Both the position numbers and the translations under genes were made by a program. Source: Roseobacter sp. MH60115 (GTDB lineage Bacteria; Pseudomonadota; Alphaproteobacteria; Rhodobacterales; Rhodobacteraceae). Taken from it: 64,000 nucleotides of DNA. This document shows positions 53,587 to 61,770 of the stretch, piece by piece. Each line of letters opens with the position of its first letter. Positions within the stretch are counted from its first letter, which is position 1. The stretch covers positions 1-64,000 of the forward strand of contig NZ_JADOBQ010000008.1 of NCBI RefSeq assembly GCF_015644665.1, in the 5' to 3' direction. The notes under the pieces were generated by a model. That model searched no databases, had not been told where the DNA came from, and saw only the letters and a program-made list of their open reading frames with translations.

Positions 53587-53606
53587 GTCTATGGGTTCAC
53601 ATAGAC
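53587..53606. repeat. Perfect 7-bp inverted repeat after the unknown operon
   Basis: GTCTATG (53587-53593) and CATAGAC (53600-53606) around GGTTCA. It lies 27 bases after the stop of gene 5; no T-run follows. Possible terminator or operator. The gap 53560-54008 holds no other gene; a longer in-frame reading from 53862 lacks a ribosome site and signal sequence. Confidence 0.5.
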
Positions 53607-54008
53607 TGGATTTGACAGGCGAGGCTCTCAGGCTCATAGCCACCGCTGAGGCGTGGTCGATGTGGTGCCAATGACGGATTCCTGATCGCCAGGACCATCC
53701 GCGAAGTCCTTATGCTGGCCGAAATCTCTCCTGACACGCAAGGCATTTGCACGCTCCCTCAGCATCGACTTTATACGCCAGCGACATTTTTTTCAACAAA
53801 AACAGGTGCGAGTAACTGTTCGCCACATCCTTAAAGCTCCCGTTGTGCCTCACAAAAACAGGTGTCTGATAGCTTCGAACTGATGACATCGCCAATCATG
53901 AAGCGGTTTTTACACATCGTTGTGAATGACAACCTGTCCCAAAAGCTACTGAAAACATGTGGCAGCAACCAAATCTTAGTACCTGCGGCGTACCGAGATA
54001 GGACTGCA

Positions 54009-54773
54009 ATGAAAAGGTGCACCGTGCTGAAAAGCTTCGCCGCCATATTGACTGCCGTTTTCACAACTGCCGCTCAGGCAAATACCACCGTGGTCCTGGC
54101 TCTCGCGGACAACTATGCGCCGCTGATGACCCCGGATGGTGGAATTGCGGGTGATATACTCGACGAAGTCAATATGCGTCTCGGCGATGAATTCGAGATT
54201 GAAATTCAATCTGTGCCGTGGTCCCGCGCTGTGACGCTCGTCGAAAGCGGTCGTGCACATGGCTTGGTTGGTACATACTATCGTCCCAATATTCGACCCT
54301 GGATCGACCCATACTCGCGCCCGCTTCTACAAGACGCAGTAAGCATTTTTTGCCGCACTGGCATTGCTGACCCGACGTGGAGCTACCCGCGGGATTACGC
54401 CGGCCTGACATTCGGCTTCCTTGTCGGGTCCTATGCGGCAGGTGACGAATTCCATGCGATGAGGGACGCTGGTGAGATCAGCGTTGATGACAGCACAACC
54501 ATAACGGCGAACCTTCTCAAACTGAAAGCAGGGAGAATTGATTGCTTTGTGGAGGGACGGCTACCCATCCAGGTTGAACTCGCTCAAATCGGAGGAACAG
54601 ACGCAATAGAAATGGTCGGTGATGTCAAAGTCGAGGATTTCTATGTGGGCTTTCTGGATGATTGGGCACAGGGGGCCGATGCCGCGAGTTTTATCGCAGC
54701 TTTCGATGAAACGATTGAGCAAATGCAAGCCGACGGAACGATAGACCTGATCATAGAAAACGGATTGGAATAG
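54009..54773 (+). CDS. Solitary periplasmic binding protein (type II, family 3)
   Basis: Started at ATG 54009, because this gives a signal peptide (LKSFAAILTAVFTTAAQA), it is 254 residues. The fold is amino-acid-binding-like: TTVVLALADNYAPLMTPDGGIAGDILDEVNMRLG, EIEIQSVPWSRAVTLVESGRAHGLVGTYY, GLTFGFLVGSYAAG. No permease or ATPase gene is near, so it may be a stand-alone sensor component or act with a distant transporter. The neighbouring convergent gene encodes a membrane GGDEF-EAL protein. Base composition is clearly less GC-rich than in the earlier operons. Confidence 0.82.
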   Translation: MKRCTVLKSFAAILTAVFTTAAQANTTVVLALADNYAPLMTPDGGIAGDILDEVNMRLGDEFEIEIQSVPWSRAVTLVESGRAHGLVGTYYRPNIRPWIDPYSRPLLQDAVSIFCRTGIADPTWSYPRDYAGLTFGFLVGSYAAGDEFHAMRDAGEISVDDSTTITANLLKLKAGRIDCFVEGRLPIQVELAQIGGTDAIEMVGDVKVEDFYVGFLDDWAQGADAASFIAAFDETIEQMQADGTIDLIIENGLE

Positions 54774-54901
54774 GAGCGTCCGCGCTCTGCTGTCCCAAAA
54801 ACATCCGGTCAAAGGGTGGTTTCCACATCAATTTCGACCCGGAACTCTTTGCTCTCCCATCAAAAGACATAAGATAGCAGTGGAAAAACCTGCGGCAGCG
54901 G

Positions 54902-57103
54902 TCAGGCAGAACGCGGGTGTGATGCTTCGTCCCGCAGCATCTCCTCCAGTTCCGTTGCCGGCATTGGCCGGGCAAAGAGAAAGCCCTGCTGGATGGGGAT
55001 GCCGAGGTCCATCAGTGTCCGGGACTGCTCTTCAAGCTCGACGCCTTCAGCGATAAGATCAATCCCAAACGAGTGGGCAATCTCGACGACAGCCTTGATG
55101 ACTGTTTCGCCCCGATCACTTTCCCCGATCATCGTGACCAATTCCCGAGCGACTTTTAACCGCTTCGGAGCCAGGAAAGACAAGGTATTTATCGATGTCG
55201 CACCTGTTCCAAAATCATCGATCTCAATCGGGACGCCGAGCTCCATGAGTTCATCGAGACGCATGTTGAAAACCGTAGACTTATTCTCGAAGCCGATGGT
55301 TTCGAGAAGCTCAAAAGCCAAGACATCTTGAATCCTCTTCGGCTGTCCGTCGTAGAGACGTCTAATCTGACCGCTCAGCAAAGCCTCTTCCGAGACATTG
55401 ATCGCAAATTTCTCAGGTGCGATCCCCTTTTTGAACCAACTGGATAGATCGGCAATCGCGGCATCTTGGATGATTGCATCAACGTGATCCACGATCCCAA
55501 GTTTCTTGGCCATGCCGAAGATCTCCACCGGATTGCCAAGTGAGCCGTCTTCTTTGCGCCAACGTGCCAAAACCTCGACCCCGACAATCCGCCCATCGCG
55601 CCCGTCGAACTGCGGTTGATAGAAAGGCTCGAATTCATAATTGCGAATTGCAGTCAGCAATGCAGTTTCAAGAGTATTTTCTCGTTCGGTCGCGACAAGA
55701 AAGTCGGATGGCGCGGTGTGTATTCTGTTACGTCCCAGTCGCTTCGCCTCATACAGCGCCGAATCTGCGGCGGCGATCAAATCGTCCAAATCCTTTGCGC
55801 GCACGACCGAGTTCTGCGCCACGCCGACACTGATCGTGACATGCTTTGCCACGCGTGATTTTGGGTGACCAAGCTCCAGATCCGCAACACTTTGCACGAT
55901 GTCACCCGCAAGATCATCCGCGATGCTTCCCGATCGCATGAAAATGATAAATTCCTCGCCGCCATATCTTGCGAAGGTTGCCCCACGCGCTGTGGCCCTG
56001 GCTTCGAGTAGCTTTGCGACATCTCGCAGACAGATGTCACCCGCGCCGTGTCCAAAGTGGTCATTGTACTTCTTGAAGTAGTCAATATCGGCCAAGATGA
56101 TGGAGACAAGCTCGAGATCAGTCTCAGGGTCTTCCCAGATTTCTTTGGCCAGCTGATCAAAGTGACGGCGATTGAATGCCCCGGTAAGGCCGTCGCGCGT
56201 TGCCAGTTTCAGCAGTTCCTGGTTCTTGACTTTCAGTTCGAAATTCTTGCGTTGGAGCGTTTGCGACAGGTTTTCGGACTTGGTTGCCAACGCCGCGTTC
56301 AAATCCGCAAACTTGTCGTTCGACGTGCGGAGAGTGGCAAACTCGCGGCTGGCTATTTCCGTGAGTTTCTGGATGTTGCGCCCGAGTGTTTCGATTTCGG
56401 TGTTTCGAAGGTATTTTGGCGGCGCCTCCAATGAGACCGCGCCATCAGTTGGCCGCCAACTGGATAGGGATGTCGCAAGGCTCACGGCATGTCTCGCCAG
56501 ACCACTGAATGCAAGCATCACCAAACAGGCGCAAAGCAGGACGTTCTTGAGGAAGGCGACAACAAAGTAGGTTACAAGACGCTGCACCACGTTAGGTGAA
56601 ACAATCGTGCGGTCAACGACGATTTCAATCCGGCCCAACAGCTCCGGATTGCTGTCTGAAAACCCGCTCTTCGTCGGCTCCATCAATGGTCGGGTCACCA
56701 CGGTTTCGCTGGATGTCAGATAATGGCCCAAAATCGGAAAGGTCGGCTCGGCGGTGCGAGATTGAGTGTAAAAGAGATCGTCATTGTCGTAGATCGAGAC
56801 GCGCGTGACCGCCCGTTGCAGAAAGAGGCCATCCACGACGCGGGCCGCAGCACCTTTGTCAAAATCCCAAACTGCATTTTCTGCGCCCGGCACCATGCTT
56901 TCAACAAGGGAGCCCGCAGAATTTTTCACGCTCTCCATCTCCTGAAAAAGGTCGAGAAAGAGTTGGAATCCGCCAGCGACAAGGCTGAGCAAGAGGGTAA
57001 CCGTCACCGTCAAACGCATCATCGCCCGCGTCATTTTGCGCGATGTTTTGAAGGCTTCTATTTCTGCGGCCCATTCTTTTGGTGATGGACGCGACGCACT
57101 CAT
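54902..57103 (-). CDS. Membrane GGDEF-EAL cyclic-di-GMP protein
   Basis: Started at ATG 57103 (GGAG six bases upstream) it is 733 residues. Two membrane helices (MRLTVTVTLLLSLVAGGFQLFL and VTYFVVAFLKNVLLCACLVMLAF) frame a ~130-residue periplasmic sensor part; a coiled coil follows. The GGDEF domain has DGLTGAFNRRHFD and RYGGEEFIIFMRS, with no RxxD inhibition site. The EAL domain has PFYQPQFDGRDGRIVGVEVLARW (EVL in place of EAL), AINVSEEALLS, IDDFGTGATS, AEGVELEEQ and QGFLFARPMPA. The usual residue after the DDFGTG segment differs (LKVAREL). Both synthase and phosphodiesterase activity are possible; the diguanylate cyclase motif is intact. Confidence 0.92.
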   Translation of the reverse strand: MSASRPSPKEWAAEIEAFKTSRKMTRAMMRLTVTVTLLLSLVAGGFQLFLDLFQEMESVKNSAGSLVESMVPGAENAVWDFDKGAAARVVDGLFLQRAVTRVSIYDNDDLFYTQSRTAEPTFPILGHYLTSSETVVTRPLMEPTKSGFSDSNPELLGRIEIVVDRTIVSPNVVQRLVTYFVVAFLKNVLLCACLVMLAFSGLARHAVSLATSLSSWRPTDGAVSLEAPPKYLRNTEIETLGRNIQKLTEIASREFATLRTSNDKFADLNAALATKSENLSQTLQRKNFELKVKNQELLKLATRDGLTGAFNRRHFDQLAKEIWEDPETDLELVSIILADIDYFKKYNDHFGHGAGDICLRDVAKLLEARATARGATFARYGGEEFIIFMRSGSIADDLAGDIVQSVADLELGHPKSRVAKHVTISVGVAQNSVVRAKDLDDLIAAADSALYEAKRLGRNRIHTAPSDFLVATERENTLETALLTAIRNYEFEPFYQPQFDGRDGRIVGVEVLARWRKEDGSLGNPVEIFGMAKKLGIVDHVDAIIQDAAIADLSSWFKKGIAPEKFAINVSEEALLSGQIRRLYDGQPKRIQDVLAFELLETIGFENKSTVFNMRLDELMELGVPIEIDDFGTGATSINTLSFLAPKRLKVARELVTMIGESDRGETVIKAVVEIAHSFGIDLIAEGVELEEQSRTLMDLGIPIQQGFLFARPMPATELEEMLRDEASHPRSA

Positions 57104-57121
57104 GCCATACTCCAAGATCAA

Positions 57122-57462
57122 TCAACCACTGCGTTAGCAGATCTGCCTTAATACCGGACTAATTGTCTGACCTCGGCGCCAATGATCGCCACTATCTGAG
57201 CGGTACGTTTTGAGTGTTAGTAAGTGCTTGGCTTCTGTATGCCGGGAAGTCATGCGCCCTTCACAATACCTGCGATGACCTGTGCTAGGGAGTGCGAAGG
57301 GCCTACGGACTCCGATCAACTGACCGCATGCCGCTGAAGTCTGGGTTGCCGACCTTGGCTGGACCGGTGGACCCGGGTCGTTTACTCCACTGCAGCGCGG
57401 GTTTGAGCTCCTTCACCTGATGCAGCATTGCGACCAATGGTTTGCCTCGATACATCAAAAGT
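57122..57462. other. Non-coding gap between GGDEF-EAL and HD genes
   Basis: About 340 bases without a supported gene. It contains the start region of the divergent minus-strand GGDEF-EAL gene. A stretch around 57395-57425 (GGGTTTGAGC, TCCTT, CTGATG) resembles one at 59718-59745; both could be decayed repeats. Confidence 0.3.
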
Positions 57463-58131
57463 ATGAATTTTGCTGAGCATTTCACCCCTTGCGACGACAT
57501 TGCCATGGAACTGGCCCCATACGCACTTGGCACGGTTGATGATGGGTCACATGACGTGTCCCACCTTCTCCGGGTGTGGCGCAACGTTCAGGTCATCTCC
57601 GCACAAGAAGGTGGTGATCATAGAATTCTGGCCGCTGCAACACTGCTACATGATTGCGTTGACATACCGAAGGACTCGCCACTCAGGTCTTCGTCCTCTC
57701 GCATGGCAGCGGAAAAAGCGTTGGGAATACTCTCGGGTCTGGGATGGAAGAAAGACACAGCGGGCATGGTCGCACATGCTATTGAAGCACATAGCTTTTC
57801 AGCTGGTGTCGAGCCAAAGACCTTGGAAGCTCAGATTCTGCAAGATGCGGATCGCCTGGATGCAATCGGGTACATCGGAATTGCCCGATGTTTCTACGTT
57901 TCAGGGCGCCTTGGAAGGGCAATCTACGATCCTCACGACCCTGCAGCGTCAAACCGAGACCTTGATGATCTGACTTTCGCTATCGACCATTTTCAAACAA
58001 AACTCCTGCGGCTGTCTGCTTCGTTCCAGACTTTGACTGGAGGCACGCTTGCGGCGAAACGGCACGAAACTGTTCAGAAATTCCTGCGTGGTCTTTTGCT
58101 GGAAGTGGCCGCCGATCAAAGCAATATCTGA
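57463..58131 (+). CDS. HD-domain phosphohydrolase
   Basis: Started at ATG 57463 it is 222 residues; the ribosome site is poor. The HD signature is complete: DDGSHDVSHLLRVWRN, AAATLLHDCVDIPKDS (His-Asp) and LEAQILQDADRLDAIG, with ERAYRD-like end replaced by LRLSASFQTLTGGTLAAKRHE. It belongs to the YedJ/YpgQ-like group of small HD proteins, which hydrolyse nucleotides or phosphate esters; the substrate is unknown. It is isolated between two long non-coding gaps. Confidence 0.88.
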   Translation: MNFAEHFTPCDDIAMELAPYALGTVDDGSHDVSHLLRVWRNVQVISAQEGGDHRILAAATLLHDCVDIPKDSPLRSSSSRMAAEKALGILSGLGWKKDTAGMVAHAIEAHSFSAGVEPKTLEAQILQDADRLDAIGYIGIARCFYVSGRLGRAIYDPHDPAASNRDLDDLTFAIDHFQTKLLRLSASFQTLTGGTLAAKRHETVQKFLRGLLLEVAADQSNI

Positions 58132-58486
58132 TATACTTGAATGGCGGTTAAGTCGTGCGCCCGTTCGCGCGGCACCTCGCGTGAGGCGTTAACCCCGTGC
58201 TACTGGGCCAGGATTTGTGCGGTCAATGTCGGCCCCACATCTGCCTAGCTCTCTTTGATCAGCACCAACGTAGTTCAACTTGGGCCAGCGATGCACCCAA
58301 CTTATAAGGTTGATTATGGTGAATAAGAACCGTGTTTGGATGTCACCTCAGTGACTGCGTAGTAAACTGCGCTGGAAAGTCTTCGGGCCGTTAACATCAT
58401 GAAAACGAAGAGTAGATGAAGAAATTCCTGGCAGACATGCGCACGAACCCTGAGAACCTTCAGGACAGGATGACGACACCCCCCTG
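58132..58486. other. Non-coding gap downstream of HD gene, with small hairpin
   Basis: About 350 bases. CCTGA (58449-58453) and TCAGG (58460-58464) form a small hairpin just past the stop of the minus-strand PEP-mutase gene and may serve as its terminator. A 34-codon frame at 58417-58519 has no support. An AT-rich near-palindrome lies at about 58299-58312. Confidence 0.3.
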
Positions 58487-59332
58487 TCAGCGCGCGGCAC
58501 GTGTCGGGGCTCTCATTTGACGCGCGGCATCGGCATCAGAGATCGCATCGGCAGCATATGAATATGTGCCACACTCCTTCAACTCCTGCGCGGCGCGGAT
58601 CATCTCTCCCAGGGCCGCGCGGGCGAGTGAACCGCCAGTGCTGATGCGTCTGACACCCGCGGCGGAGAGATCATCGACGCTATAGGATGTCGCCGAAAGA
58701 CCGACGACGACGTTAACCGGCACGGACACGGATTTACATATCTGGCGAACGGTCGCGAGGTCCGGAAGCCCCGGTGCGTAAACGACATCTGCGCCTGCGT
58801 CTTCAAATGCTTGCAAGCGCCGGATTGTATCCTTCAGATCAGGGCGACCATGGATGAAATTCTCTGCGCGCGCGGTGATCAGAAAACCCGTTTTGGCTTT
58901 TGCGTCCACGGCCGCCCGGACCCGCTCGACGGCCTTGTCGAACGCGTAGATCGGATCAGCCGGGTTGCCTGTCGCATCTTCGATGGACCCGCCGCACAAC
59001 CCGATCTCGATCGCCTCCCGGATGGTCTGCGCGCAGGCATCAGGTGAGGCGCCAAAGCCATCTTCGAGATCCGCCGAAACCGGCAGACTGGTTGCGTCAA
59101 CGATAGCGCGTGCGTTTTGGAGCACGTGATCACGGGTCAGGGCTCCACTGGAATCGCGGATACCCATCGAGAATGCCAAGCCCGCGCTTGTTGTTGCAAG
59201 AGCCTGAAAACCAAGGTTTTCAAGAACAAGGGCTGTGCCCGCATCCCAGGCGTTGGGCATCAAAAACGCCTGACTGGCACGGTGAAGTTGGTCAAACTGA
59301 TCCTGTTTCCGTTGATGGCTTTCCGTCCCCAT
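58487..59332 (-). CDS. PEP mutase/isocitrate lyase-family enzyme
   Basis: Started at ATG 59332, because AAAGGAG lies nine bases before it, it is 281 residues. The TIM-barrel motifs are LMPNAWDAGTALVLENLGFQALATTSAGLAFSMG, SLPVSADLEDGFGASPDACAQTIREAIEIGLCGGSIEDA, FLITARAENFIHG and GADVVYAPGLPDLATV. The metal-binding DLEDGFG and the SIED segment are typical of the oxaloacetase/2-methylisocitrate-lyase-like subgroup, but the classical KKCGH loop of isocitrate lyase is absent. It would act on C-C or P-C bonds of small keto acids; the substrate is unknown. Confidence 0.88.
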   Translation of the reverse strand: MGTESHQRKQDQFDQLHRASQAFLMPNAWDAGTALVLENLGFQALATTSAGLAFSMGIRDSSGALTRDHVLQNARAIVDATSLPVSADLEDGFGASPDACAQTIREAIEIGLCGGSIEDATGNPADPIYAFDKAVERVRAAVDAKAKTGFLITARAENFIHGRPDLKDTIRRLQAFEDAGADVVYAPGLPDLATVRQICKSVSVPVNVVVGLSATSYSVDDLSAAGVRRISTGGSLARAALGEMIRAAQELKECGTYSYAADAISDADAARQMRAPTRAAR

Positions 59333-60031
59333 TGTCTTGCACTCCTTTCGTGGCTTGGCGCGCACTCTATGGATAGGATGGCACCACTTCATACGCCAAT
59401 CCTGCCCGGTAGCGGCATTTCCCAAGGGGGATATGCGGGTTGCCTCGAGCGTACAGCGCGCAGACGGACCTGATATGACCGTCACCGCCACTTTCACGAT
59501 AGGCATGCCGTGGACATTTAAAAGAGATGATTGTTACGTGGCATGAAGCATGATCTCGAATTCGACGGTCAGCCTCCAGATCGAGAGACCGGAAGATATT
59601 CTAGGGAAACGTCCTTTTGACCGAAGCCATCAGTTGGTCTGGATCGCACATGTCGGTGAGGCGCTAGGGGTCAACGAAGATGCGCGTCACAAGTCATCTT
59701 GGAGGCAGCTGACTCTAACGCCGGGTTTTGAGCCTCTTTGCTGAGTGGATAGAATGGCCCACGTCTCTCGGGCGTCGCATCTTCTGACTGCCGGACCAGC
59801 CCAGCGATACCCGCAACATTCCAACGCGATCCAACAAGGTTAGCCGACATTGGTCGGGCAATACACCCGTTTTCCGTGACGCCAAACCTTGAGTTCAAAA
59901 TCATTCAGCGAGCCTTTCCGCACCACCCCGACAATCTGAGGTCGTGTCATCAGAGTCTACGTCCGGTGACCTCTCTTGGGATCTGAGAGAAAAGAGGCCG
60001 GGACAAGACGCTGCCGCCGTCTCATTCATTG
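59333..60031. other. 700-base non-coding gap
   Basis: It includes the promoter side of the PEP-mutase gene (59333 onward) and shows no supported gene on either strand. Two overlapping open frames (59550-59744 plus and 59671-59904 minus) have no ribosome site or recognisable protein content. The sequence is lower in GC and looks like decayed material. Confidence 0.35.
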
Positions 60032-60454
60032 CTATCCGTGTGACGTTGTCGCCCCAATGGCCGTGATCGCGGCCTCGGCGACAGCCTTATCCTGATCCGG
60101 GGACCCGGACCCGACGCCGATGCCGCCCAGTCGAATGCCGTCGCTGTAAATGGACAAGCCGCCGCCCAACCGCGTCACCTCACCTTCTGTTGCGGCAGCG
60201 ATTGCGAGGCCAACGGCCTCCGGGATCGCATCGCTTGGACCGCCGATGGAGGCGGCTGTGCGCGCCTTGGCCAGCGCACTTTTCAGGCTCAGGTACTTCG
60301 CACCGTCCATCCTGATCTGACCAAGGGTCACACCGCTTGCATCCACAATGACGATGCACTGCGGCTGGCCGATCTCGTCCGCCTTGGCGATGGCTCCACG
60401 CAGCATCTCCATCACGGCGAGATGTGTCAGTTTCAGGGTCTTTTCAAAGTACAT
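60032..60454 (-). CDS. GlcG/HbpS-like protein (DUF336)
   Basis: A 140-residue protein with the GlcG/HbpS fold: AVMEMLRGAIAKADEIGQPQCIVIVDASGVTLGQIRMDGAKYLSLKSALAKARTAAS, then GEVTRLGGGLSIYSDGIRLGGIGVGSGSPDQDKAVAEAAITAIG. The DASG and GGIGVGSGSPDQDxxVAxAA motifs are diagnostic. These proteins bind haem, cobalamin or corrinoid in some members, and act as chaperone subunits in others. It sits after the hairpin that ends the SBP gene and so may be expressed at a lower level with the ABC operon. Confidence 0.9.
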   Translation of the reverse strand: MYFEKTLKLTHLAVMEMLRGAIAKADEIGQPQCIVIVDASGVTLGQIRMDGAKYLSLKSALAKARTAASIGGPSDAIPEAVGLAIAAATEGEVTRLGGGLSIYSDGIRLGGIGVGSGSPDQDKAVAEAAITAIGATTSHG

Positions 60455-60500
60455 GGTTCGCCTTTGAGATAGGGCATACGGAAAAATGCCGTGTGGGATC

Positions 60501-60529
60501 GCAAGGGCCGATGTTGAACCGGCCCTTGC
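60501..60529 (-). terminator. Perfect 10-bp hairpin between binding-protein gene and GlcG-like gene
   Basis: GCAAGGGCCG (60501-60510) and CGGCCCTTGC (60520-60529) around a 9-base loop, directly after the stop of the minus-strand binding protein. No T-run follows on the minus strand before ~25 bases, so it may stabilise the upstream mRNA and limit read-through. Confidence 0.65.
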
Positions 60530-60537
60530 AGGATGGT

Positions 60538-61683
60538 TTAGCGCTCCAAGGCACCCACGCCGGAGAAGCGGAAGGCTTCCTGTTCCAGCGCGTCGATCTC
60601 GTCGGCACTCATCTGGTCATGAGCCACGGTAATGCGCCCCAGGAACACCATCGGCAACTCATCTGCACGGCCTTCCAGGTCGGCCTTGATCGCTTCGGCC
60701 GTTGCGGCACCTACGTCGTCACCCATCCGCATGGGGGTGGCATCAAGCTCGCCGCGCCGGATCGCGTCCAGCTCCAGACCTGTGCCGCCCCACCCGGTTG
60801 AGAAAATCTCTTTCTCCTTGCCTTGGGACACCTGCGCCTCGACGCTGCCCATTGCCATGGCGGTGTTCGCATTGTGGATGATGGCCGCCTCCGGATAGGC
60901 TTGCAGGATCAGGGACGTGCCTTCGAACCCGCCTTCGCGCTGGTACTCACCATAGTGTTCATAGGCCGTCGTCCAGTTGCCTTTTTCCTCGACACAGGCT
61001 TTGAAATCACCGGAACGCTGGTTGTCAGTGATGCCGGGAATGCCGCGGTTCATCGCCATGGTCACATCATTGCCCAGACGGCCCAGCATGTAGTCACACA
61101 TGGTCAACGCACCGGCTGCCGAGGAGAAATCGAACCAGGCATCGGGCTGGTTGGTCAAGTCTTTCAGCGGCGTGTGGAACGCCCAGACGTAAGTGGCGAA
61201 ACCGTCATTACCGGACAGCTTGTCGATGTTGTCCGCCTGAATTTCCAGTTCGGAGGGGCCAAAGATCACGTAATCATAAAGATCCGCGTCCTGTTCCACC
61301 TGGCTGGCATATGTCGCCTGCAGCGAATGTTCGATCTGACGGCTGGCGAATTCGGTCGTTTCAAACGGGATGCCCAGCTCTTCCAGACGCTTGGTCAGTG
61401 CCAGGTAGTTGCGCGCCCAGAAGTCGGATGTGTCGGCGGACGGGTAAATCAGCGCGATTTGCACCGGCTTGTCGAGAGTGCCGGAGAACTGCACGGCCTC
61501 GGAGCCGACAACCTCTTGCAGCTTTTCCAAAGCGCCCTCGGCGTTCACCTCACCGGGGACCCAGTAGTTGCGATCCGCGATGCCGTCCAACTCTTTCAGC
61601 GGCAGTGTGGCGTGGCCGTCCGCCAAAGCGGATGTCGCGAATACGACACTGGCGACCAGAGCAGTGGTTGAAAATAGTTTCAT
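60538..61683 (-). CDS. ABC transporter sugar-type substrate-binding protein
   Basis: Started at ATG 61683 (GGGAGGAACTACC upstream) it is 381 residues with a signal peptide (LVASVVFATSALA). The type I binding fold shows VQIALIYPSADTSDFWARNYLALTKRLEELGIPFETTEFASRQIEHSLQATYASQVEQ and DYVIFGPSELEIQADNIDKL, similar to TorT/LuxP- and ribose-binding-like proteins. It lies behind the permease and ATPase genes of the same importer (with which it is co-directional). A second binding protein, truncated by the window end, is upstream of the ATPase. The imported compound is unknown. Confidence 0.88.
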   Translation of the reverse strand: MKLFSTTALVASVVFATSALADGHATLPLKELDGIADRNYWVPGEVNAEGALEKLQEVVGSEAVQFSGTLDKPVQIALIYPSADTSDFWARNYLALTKRLEELGIPFETTEFASRQIEHSLQATYASQVEQDADLYDYVIFGPSELEIQADNIDKLSGNDGFATYVWAFHTPLKDLTNQPDAWFDFSSAAGALTMCDYMLGRLGNDVTMAMNRGIPGITDNQRSGDFKACVEEKGNWTTAYEHYGEYQREGGFEGTSLILQAYPEAAIIHNANTAMAMGSVEAQVSQGKEKEIFSTGWGGTGLELDAIRRGELDATPMRMGDDVGAATAEAIKADLEGRADELPMVFLGRITVAHDQMSADEIDALEQEAFRFSGVGALER

Positions 61684-61727
61684 GGTAGTTCCTCCCAAGT
61701 ATTGAATGCGAAATTTTTCGGCTTGGC

Positions 61728-61744
61728 CGGGGCGCAAAACCCCG
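61728..61744 (-). terminator. Hairpin between permease and binding-protein genes
   Basis: CGGGG (61728-61732) and CCCCG (61740-61744) with loop CGCAAAA. Situated after the permease stop on the minus strand, before the binding protein ribosome site. Probably reduces read-through or stabilises mRNA; no T-run. Confidence 0.45.
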
Positions 61745-61770
61745 ACCTGTCCTTTCGCGTCTTACGCCAC

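Noticed and set aside
53587-53606. GGTTCA loop as a tRNA T-arm or integration site
   Set aside because: The surrounding bases do not fold into an acceptor, D-arm or anticodon arm, so it is reported only as an inverted repeat.
58417-58519. 34-codon open frame beginning MKKFLADMRTNPENLQ
   Set aside because: It overlaps the end of the PEP-mutase gene on the other strand, has no good ribosome site and matches no family; could be a gene remnant but unsupported.
59550-59904. Small open frames of 64 and 77 codons in the 700-base gap
   Set aside because: They overlap on opposite strands, lack ribosome sites and show no recognisable domain; more likely decayed sequence.
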